Assembly (NCBI RefSeq): GCF_003383615.1
Contig: NZ_QNUL01000029.1
Location: 16,001 to 80,000 of the forward strand
DNA length: 64,000 nt
Source: Dyadobacter luteus
GTDB taxonomy: Bacteria > Bacteroidota > Bacteroidia > Cytophagales > Spirosomataceae
Direction of reading: 5' to 3'
Shown: one piece after another, positions 58,212 to 64,000 of the stretch
Layout: each line of letters starts with the position of its first letter
Position numbering within the stretch: position 1 is the first letter of the stretch
Translations under genes and position numbers: made by a program
The notes under the pieces: model-generated
What the model was told of the DNA's origin: nothing
What the model saw: only the letters and a program-made list of their open reading frames with translations
The model's database searches: none

Positions 58212-59963
58212 TCAGAATGCCTGCTGACGATAAGCCATGTTGTATCGTACCGCTATGGTGAAAATGTTAGATTTTTGAGCATAAGCTGCATCATCAGACT
58301 TCATGTTTCTGATAAGGTAGCGGCCGTCTAAAAACAGATTGTGTGCAAGAGAGTAAGAAAGCCGTATATCTGTAGATATATTTTGGGTAAATACTCCTTG
58401 TGCAATTCTGTGTCCCAAACCCGGTGCATAGCCGGCTATATTGGTTCTTGTTTCGTAGCTTTTCTCAATGTCTCCTCCGTAGTTTGCATTGTGAGGGTCT
58501 CTGCCTTTATCCGCGAGCATAAATGTGCCATAAACTGACAGGCGGGAAGCAGGTTTATAACGAACAATTCCGACAAACTCTTTGAAATTCGCTCCAAGTG
58601 GGTGTGCCAGTGACTGGCCATAATGGGCATAATTTCTGCCTCCATCTTTATGCGAATACGTATACGGCCGTACGAGGTTGTATTCTGCTTGTAAATCTAG
58701 ATCTTTAATTCCGAAGGCATCAACATATTTACCACCAAGCTGAAAGCTGTATTTATTAGTCCAGGATTTGCTTCCGTTGAACAGATATTTTGTGAGAAAC
58801 TCATCCAGTACAAACTGACTGTATATGGATGCCTTTTTGCCAACGAGCCATCTGAAATCAAAACCCAGCAAAGCATTATCCTCGCTGCCGATATAGGATT
58901 CTACATATCTGTAGAAAATGATAGGATTAAGGTAATTAAGATCATATCCGCCACCTACTGAATCCCTGCTGAATACCTCTGCCTCAAATATCCCTACGTT
59001 GATTTTCTCAGTCAGGTTAACACTCAGATGGTGTATGGCCGCAAATTTCTTACCCCTGAGTCCTTCTGTCCAGGCATGGTTGTCATTATTCAACATGCTG
59101 GTCCATAGGTTGGTATACTTAAAACGACCAATCTGTGTGTCGAGTCGAAGAAAAAGATAAGGGCTGCTGTTATCAGAAAGTATCAGAGAACGAAAACCGC
59201 TTCCGAAAACATTATGATCATGACCGAATTTTACATTGATCGCTTTGATTGGTCTGAAAGTGATGTACCCTCTCGCTGTGAGAAAATCAATGGTGCCCTT
59301 GCTGGCACTTGTTTTCGCCAAACCCTCTCCAGGAAATGTGAATTCCGGAGCAAAGTCCATTGCATATTTGGGGAAAAGTCCCTGATTATCTGCTACAAAA
59401 GTATAAAACCCAAGCTTTTCACCGATCATACCGCGCAATTCAACTCCACGGCCGGTATACCACAGCGCAGAGCCTGTCTGGCTATCTTTTCCGAAAGAGT
59501 TGGTAGTAACGAAGTTAAAGTGAAGGTCAAATTCTTTGTTGTTGATGCTGAAAAGGTCGGCAGGATGCTTCCAGAATTTCTTGTTTCTATTTTGTTGTGA
59601 TGCTTTGAACCACCCAAGTCTTGCCAGTTTGTAATAGTGCGCCGAATCTGTTGCCGCCATCTGCGGAGCCCATTCCCAGCTATCCTCACGTAGATAATCA
59701 ATGGTTTCCCAATCGCGGTCGGTTAGGGATACGTCACCTTCTTTGAGAATAGAATCCGTAAGTGCTACGACTGCCTTACGTTCAAACGGTTTTACAGCGC
59801 TGTGAAACCCTTCCGTTAATTTTCCCCTTTTGATTTCAAGGCGATCTATCAGGTGGTAGTAGTCATCGTTAAGCGGAATAAAGGAACTCTGTGCCTGTGC
59901 GTATGATACTGATATGAGAAGAATAAATAGGAATCTATATAATCCGGTAAATGGTTGATTCAT
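58212..59963 (-). CDS. Capsule assembly Wzi-family outer membrane protein
   Basis: Protein of about 583 residues from ATG 59963: a signal MNQPFTGLYRFLFILLISVS then YAQAQ, a short helical region (DDYYHLIDRLEIKRGK), and then a long porin-like barrel. Typical Wzi/OM features: FYTFVADNQGLFPKYA, FLTARGYITFRPIKAINVKFG, GSGFRSLILSDNSSPYLFL, ending in IAVRYNMAYRQQAF. Wzi-type proteins bind capsular polysaccharide at the cell surface. No capsule export genes are adjacent. The open frame extends to 60023 (MFQKLGINFESY), which looks like leader. Divergent from upp. Confidence 0.8.
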   Translation of the reverse strand: MNQPFTGLYRFLFILLISVSYAQAQSSFIPLNDDYYHLIDRLEIKRGKLTEGFHSAVKPFERKAVVALTDSILKEGDVSLTDRDWETIDYLREDSWEWAPQMAATDSAHYYKLARLGWFKASQQNRNKKFWKHPADLFSINNKEFDLHFNFVTTNSFGKDSQTGSALWYTGRGVELRGMIGEKLGFYTFVADNQGLFPKYAMDFAPEFTFPGEGLAKTSASKGTIDFLTARGYITFRPIKAINVKFGHDHNVFGSGFRSLILSDNSSPYLFLRLDTQIGRFKYTNLWTSMLNNDNHAWTEGLRGKKFAAIHHLSVNLTEKINVGIFEAEVFSRDSVGGGYDLNYLNPIIFYRYVESYIGSEDNALLGFDFRWLVGKKASIYSQFVLDEFLTKYLFNGSKSWTNKYSFQLGGKYVDAFGIKDLDLQAEYNLVRPYTYSHKDGGRNYAHYGQSLAHPLGANFKEFVGIVRYKPASRLSVYGTFMLADKGRDPHNANYGGDIEKSYETRTNIAGYAPGLGHRIAQGVFTQNISTDIRLSYSLAHNLFLDGRYLIRNMKSDDAAYAQKSNIFTIAVRYNMAYRQQAF

Positions 59964-60089
59964 AATGGCTAAAATTCTTTTATTCGCATAGCTCTCGAAG
60001 TTGATGCCAAGTTTTTGAAACACAGGTTCAAATTACGTCAATGAATTTGTATTATCTTGCATCAACCAGTCTAAAAAACTATCAAAGTT

Positions 60090-60734
60090 ATGTTTTTACT
60101 CTCTCAAAAACCTTCTATTGCCGATCATTATCTGGCCGAACTTCGCGATGTTGATATCCAAAAAGACAGGATGAAATTCCGGCGAAACATAGAACGGGTT
60201 GGAGAATTACTGGCTTATGAGATATCAAAAACGCTTACATACAGAACTGTTTCGGTAAAAACGCCTTTGGGCGATGCTCCGTCAAGATCACTGTTGCAGC
60301 CCGTAGTACTTGCCACTATTCTACGTGCAGGCTTACCTCTACATCAGGGATTTTTAAATGTTTTTGATCAGGCTGATAATGCATTTATAGGGGCCTATCG
60401 TGGACATAACATTGGCAGTGACGAGGAGTTTCAGGTAGAAATGGATTATATAACAAGTCCGGACCTGACGGGAAAAACGCTGATCCTGATTGACCCGATG
60501 CTTGCAACAGGCAGTTCTCTTGAAAAGACTTATCATGCGCTGCTTCGGTTCGGAATACCTGCGCAGACGCATATTGCAGCCGTAATAGGATGTCCAGAGG
60601 GAGTGAATTATCTCCAAAAAAGAATCCCGCAATGCAGGCTATGGCTTGGTGCTATTGATCAGAAACTGAATGAGCAATTCTATATTGTTCCGGGGCTGGG
60701 AGATGCCGGAGATCTTTCCTACGGTCCGAAATAG
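60090..60734 (+). CDS. upp: Uracil phosphoribosyltransferase
   Basis: Protein of 214 residues. It salvages uracil with PRPP to UMP. Features: RDVDIQKDRMKFRRNIERVGE, VVLATILRAGLPLHQGFL, the PRPP motif LIDPMLATGSSLEKTYHAL, and the C-terminal uracil site (YIVPGLGDAGDLSYG). A strong terminator follows directly. It is divergent from the Wzi-like gene with a 126-bp shared upstream region. Confidence 0.94.
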   Translation: MFLLSQKPSIADHYLAELRDVDIQKDRMKFRRNIERVGELLAYEISKTLTYRTVSVKTPLGDAPSRSLLQPVVLATILRAGLPLHQGFLNVFDQADNAFIGAYRGHNIGSDEEFQVEMDYITSPDLTGKTLILIDPMLATGSSLEKTYHALLRFGIPAQTHIAAVIGCPEGVNYLQKRIPQCRLWLGAIDQKLNEQFYIVPGLGDAGDLSYGPK

Positions 60735-60750
60735 GGTGTTCTGAATATTT

Positions 60751-60790
60751 GAAAATCCGGTAGCGGCATCACTACCGGATTTTCTTTTTT
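60751..60790. terminator. Strong terminator after upp
   Basis: GAAAATCCGGTAG (60751-60763) pairs with CTACCGGATTTTC (60772-60784) and is followed by TTTTTT. It lies between convergent upp and the TonB receptor gene and can act on both. Confidence 0.9.
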
Positions 60791-60791
60791 A

Positions 60792-63700
60792 TCAGTTCAA
60801 TAATTCATCAAAGGTGATAGATACATAGTAGGTAGAACCTATCCTTGGGCTACCGTAAGCCTGGATATATGATTTTCCAAACAGATTAGTACCACCTAAT
60901 TTAATGATGGATTTAATAGCAGGCACTTTCATACTGACCTGTGCATCCAGATTGCTGATAGCAGGAACTTGTGTGTCAGAGAACAAAGGTGCTGTATTGC
61001 TGCTTGGCAGAAGGAAACTGGATTCCCATAGAAATGCCTGCTGATAGCGGTAAGCAAGGTTGAATCCGAAAGTACTTGTGCTGGTAATTCGTTTTCCAAA
61101 GCTGAGGTTATAACGATATTTAGGTGTATTGAACTGTGCATACTGTACTTCCGGAGATGGGGTAAAGTTTGTCAGTTCATTATTAGCCACATTTCCACCA
61201 ATGTTAAATCCTTTTGGTAAAGCGTAATTAAGGCCGAGTGCAAATCCTCTCACATTAATGGTTTCATCTGTATTTACTGTTCTTGAGTAGCCATTGAAAT
61301 TCCCAACTCCTATACCTGACTCTATTGGTAAGCCCGGGCCTGCAGGCGCATTAGGCACAACAATGGTAGTGCTGCCAATCAGATTTTTATATTGACTAAC
61401 ATAAAAGTAGGCGTCAATAAACAGTTTTTTAGCAATTACAGATTTATAGCCGATTTCATAAGTAGCAATGCGTTCAGGTTTTAGTTTTCTGGGTTGATAT
61501 TTAGGAAGTTTGGCTAAGGCAAATGCTGGTGTGAGCTGAGCCAGCAGTCCTGGAAGTTGTGTTTGTATTGCTCCGGGAAGTGCTCCTTGTACACTTGATG
61601 TAATTGCTGCCTGTATAGCTGCGGGGTTATTGGGAATTTGCCCGGCGGCTACAGCTGCATTTACCTGTTGTGTAACAGCGGCCGTTACTGCCTGAGTAAT
61701 TGCTGCCCTGGCATAAGCGTCTGCACTTTGGCCAATTGATTGATCACCGGCGATTGTTGCAGCAATATTTTCAGCAGATAAATTCTGTCTCAGAATACCA
61801 TTAGACAGGCCATATCTGGAATCGAATTCAGGCAATCCGCCAATAAGCGTTCCTGAAGGCGTTCTCAGATCTATGTATTGATTTTGGGTTGTGGGTATGC
61901 GGAAACCTGTTTGATAAGAAAGACGAATATTGTGTTCTCCGAAAGTGGTTACGGCAGATACTCTCGGAGTGAATTGGCCATCAAAATTTTGATTTTTATC
62001 GTAGCGAATAGAGCCTGACAGTTTCAGGTGATTGCTAAGCAGGCTTTTCCCGGCCTGTACAAAAGCACCAAATTCATTGATGTTAATGGTGCCCTTGCGT
62101 CCATCCTTGGTATCGGCAAATAAAGTCCCTGCCGAACGAAGTTCATACATGCGATAATTTGCTCCCGCCAGCAGCTCAATAAACTTAATCTGATTTTTGA
62201 AGTTGTAGAACCCTTCAATATGGTAGAGATTGGTTTTGTCTGTGAACCCGCCACCACCATCTACAATAGGCATATTTCTATACTTGTCGAGCAGTGCGTT
62301 ATAGCTGCTGCTGCCCGGAGCAGGCATTCCCTGATCAGCCACACCTCTTGCGGCCAGGTGAGCGTTTTCTTCACTCGCTCCCTGTGAACGTGCCTGCACA
62401 AATGCTCCTGTATATTGTCCGAACCAGGTCGCATGTGGTTTGAAATCATTGAGCATCGATACAGCCGCCAGACCCGCAAGGTATGATTGGCCGGAACGCT
62501 CCTGGGTTGTATAAGCGCGAACTGTAAAGTTGTCTCCGCGTAATTCTAACTTACCCTGAGTAAGGTTAAAGTTTCGAAGTGAATAGCGTCCTGTTGCGGT
62601 GTAGGCCGTGGTACCGTAACCATAATTGATTTGGGCGATGGCTTCAACCTTTTCACTCAGGCGATAATGTACAGCTGCGTTGGCTTTTAAACTTTTGGTA
62701 TTATAGTCTATAAGATCTTTTTCCATATAACCCGTCCGGCTGACGAACGTACTGGGGACGAGTCCTACAGCCTGTGCCGGAATAAGTCCGTTGGCCGCAA
62801 GTGTCTGTGCTACAGAGTTAATGTTTGTCTGAACCTCGTCACCGTAACTATTCACGCCGTCATAATCAGGTTTAGTGCCGGCGCCGCGAAGTGGATCTGC
62901 ATTACCTCCCTGATTTAGGTTGCTGTAATTGTTTGCTTCCCAGTCTTTTGCTGTGATATACGAAAGGTTCACCTTAAAGGCCACCTTATTATTAAAGGCT
63001 TTGGCGTAGCGAATTGTGCCATCAATAAAAGGAGTAGTTGCTTTGGAACGACTTGATTCATGCATCACACCTGTTTTCACATTTGCACTTAATCCCTGAT
63101 ACAGAAAAGGACTTTTGCTGTTCATCAGAATGAGACCATTAATGGCATTTGGGCCATACAAAGCGGAAGCGGCACCCGGCAGAATTTCAACGCTTTCAAC
63201 ATCCAGCTCTGACATCCCGATAATGTTATCCAACGGGAAGTTGAGACCCGGTGCCTGGTTATCCATTCCATCAATCATTTGAACAGTACGCGGATTTCCG
63301 GTGCTGCCAAATCCACGCATGTTAATGGATTTGAATAAAACACCCTGCGTGGCCATATCAATTCCTTTCAGATTGGCCAGAGCATCATAGAAGTTGGTTG
63401 ACGGAGTTTCCCGAATCCCACGGATATCCATTTTTTCAACCGCTACCGGTGATTTGAGCACATTTTCTTCTACCCGCGAAGCAGAAACGACAATTTCATT
63501 TCCTAAAACTACCTGCTCGGATAACTGAATGTCAAAATGAGATTTTCCGCCTGTCACTTCTACTTCCTGAGTAAGAAAACCTACAGAAGAGACTACAATA
63601 GTAAAAGGCGGCTGTGCATTGACATTGAAGCTGAAAGCTCCTTTGGCATCCGTAATGGTACCGACTACTTTACCTTTTACTTGTACACTTACACCGATGA

Positions 63701-63821
63701 GAGGGTCCTTACTCGTAGATTCAGTAACTACCCCTTCGATTTTTATTTGTGCGAATGTTAGGTTCGAAAACAGGAGTATAAGCAGTATACCACCTGGTAC
63801 TGTGCGCAGAAGTGAGTTCAT
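60792..63821 (-). CDS. TonB-dependent receptor with carboxypeptidase-like N-terminal domain
   Basis: Protein of 1009 residues. Signal peptide (MNSLLRTVPGGILLILLFSN then LTFAQ). CarboxypepD_reg-like domain at about 28-105 (GVVTESTSKDPLIGVSVQVK, VVSSVGFLTQEVEV). Plug domain at about 110-235 (VSASRVEENVLKSPVAVEKM, MRGFGSTGNPRTVQMIDGMD, VEILPGAASALYGPNAINGL). The remainder is a 22-strand barrel ending in YYVSITFDELLN. No SusD partner follows, so it is not a classic SusC pair; ligand unknown (siderophore, vitamin or sugar). A roughly 90-residue Ala/Gln-rich insert occupies about 680-770 (61510-61780). A TTAATTTG box lies at 63853-63860. Confidence 0.9.
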   Translation of the reverse strand: MNSLLRTVPGGILLILLFSNLTFAQIKIEGVVTESTSKDPLIGVSVQVKGKVVGTITDAKGAFSFNVNAQPPFTIVVSSVGFLTQEVEVTGGKSHFDIQLSEQVVLGNEIVVSASRVEENVLKSPVAVEKMDIRGIRETPSTNFYDALANLKGIDMATQGVLFKSINMRGFGSTGNPRTVQMIDGMDNQAPGLNFPLDNIIGMSELDVESVEILPGAASALYGPNAINGLILMNSKSPFLYQGLSANVKTGVMHESSRSKATTPFIDGTIRYAKAFNNKVAFKVNLSYITAKDWEANNYSNLNQGGNADPLRGAGTKPDYDGVNSYGDEVQTNINSVAQTLAANGLIPAQAVGLVPSTFVSRTGYMEKDLIDYNTKSLKANAAVHYRLSEKVEAIAQINYGYGTTAYTATGRYSLRNFNLTQGKLELRGDNFTVRAYTTQERSGQSYLAGLAAVSMLNDFKPHATWFGQYTGAFVQARSQGASEENAHLAARGVADQGMPAPGSSSYNALLDKYRNMPIVDGGGGFTDKTNLYHIEGFYNFKNQIKFIELLAGANYRMYELRSAGTLFADTKDGRKGTININEFGAFVQAGKSLLSNHLKLSGSIRYDKNQNFDGQFTPRVSAVTTFGEHNIRLSYQTGFRIPTTQNQYIDLRTPSGTLIGGLPEFDSRYGLSNGILRQNLSAENIAATIAGDQSIGQSADAYARAAITQAVTAAVTQQVNAAVAAGQIPNNPAAIQAAITSSVQGALPGAIQTQLPGLLAQLTPAFALAKLPKYQPRKLKPERIATYEIGYKSVIAKKLFIDAYFYVSQYKNLIGSTTIVVPNAPAGPGLPIESGIGVGNFNGYSRTVNTDETINVRGFALGLNYALPKGFNIGGNVANNELTNFTPSPEVQYAQFNTPKYRYNLSFGKRITSTSTFGFNLAYRYQQAFLWESSFLLPSSNTAPLFSDTQVPAISNLDAQVSMKVPAIKSIIKLGGTNLFGKSYIQAYGSPRIGSTYYVSITFDELLN

Positions 63822-63852
63822 GGTTTCTATTTACTGATGATTTCTATACAGG

Positions 63853-63860
63853 CAAATTAA
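63853..63860 (-). promoter_or_regulatory. -7 element of the TonB receptor gene
   Basis: The minus strand reads TTAATTTG, one mismatch to TAnnTTTG. The leader to the ATG at 63821 is about 25 nt. Confidence 0.35.
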
Positions 63861-63925
63861 GTAAATAAACTTCTACAAATAATATGATTATACTAATTTC
63901 AAAATAAAAAGTCGTATATTTACGT

Positions 63926-64000
63926 ATGAAATATGCTGACATTATTAAGGAAAGCATTGCTGATCTCGTTCTACTGGAAAAGCGAGAAAAGAATGCAATG
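63926..64000 (+). CDS. Start of a possible IS630-type transposase / HTH protein (runs off the window)
   Basis: Twenty-five codons are visible: MKYADIIKESIADLVLLEKR followed by EKNAM. This N-terminus resembles the helix-turn-helix ORF that begins IS630-like elements in Cytophagales. The AT-rich region in front (63862-63925) could hold the left inverted repeat, but the right end is outside the window and I cannot define the boundary. It could also be an ordinary chromosomal gene. Confidence 0.4.
   Translation, partial: MKYADIIKESIADLVLLEKREKNAM

Overview
This window is chromosomal DNA from a member of the Bacteroidota, most likely the order Cytophagales (a Dyadobacter/Spirosoma-type genome). 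I read this from three things: protein content (DUF4296 lipoprotein, GT3 glycogen synthase, SWIM protein, NagB/PIG-L fusion, TonB receptor with an N-terminal carboxypeptidase-like domain), promoters of the TAnnTTTG type instead of sigma70 boxes, and the near absence of Shine-Dalgarno sequences. It is mostly ordinary housekeeping DNA. I see no prophage, integron, CRISPR array or rRNA. One tRNA-Leu(CAG) is present, and a probable insertion sequence begins at the right edge.

Layout. 1-2655: end of a DUF58 gene, a DUF4296 lipoprotein, a dolichol-phosphate-mannose-synthase-like GT2 and an M20D amidohydrolase. 2845-7317: a five-gene co-directional glycan-type cluster (methyltransferase, five-bladed propeller, PhyH dioxygenase, two GT2 enzymes), followed by an intergenic repeat. 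7458-10590: small membrane protein, dxr and a GH3-family enzyme. 10859-15656: mreB-mreC-mreD, then ECF sigma factor, anti-sigma, gmk and nadD. 15665-20838: SWIM protein, small exported proteins, AraC regulator, acyl-CoA dehydrogenase. 21057-26045: two paralogous membrane glycosyltransferases, an ABC ATPase with a tiny membrane partner, and a MutS-like ATPase. 26078-31961: serS, lysC, a helically phased GTCA/TGAC array, ribH, a TPR membrane protein, glyA. 32257-40031: nagB/PIG-L fusion, tRNA-Leu, beta-CASP hydrolase, hpt, TPR protein, M20 dipeptidase, plsY. 40173-47695: a giant exported protein, prmA, glycogen synthase. 48026-52862: GHL10 glycosidase, an isolated nuoD, a G-rich tandem array, asd, a RidA protein. 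55121-64000: recQ, HhH/outer-membrane protein, nadC, Wzi-like barrel, upp, TonB receptor, start of a possible transposase.

Functional themes. Cell envelope and glycan work is heavily represented: five glycosyltransferases, mre genes, plsY, Wzi, the HhH-barrel and the TonB receptor. Nucleotide and cofactor supply is the second theme: nadD, nadC, ribH, gmk, hpt, upp, dxr. lysC and asd catalyse consecutive steps of the aspartate pathway but lie about 22 kb apart.

The most unusual DNA is non-coding. (1) An array at 28839-29052 carries 8 GTCA motifs followed by 13 TGAC-type motifs, all spaced 10 or 11 bp, one helical turn. (2) A roughly 70-bp tandem array at 50841-51205 combines a micro-hairpin, whose arms change together between copies, with G-quadruplex-type G-runs. 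(3) A heptamer plus 30-bp repeat lies at 7328-7450. Terminator-like stem-loops sit directly in front of two start codons (mreC and the GT2 at 5684) and may act as attenuators.
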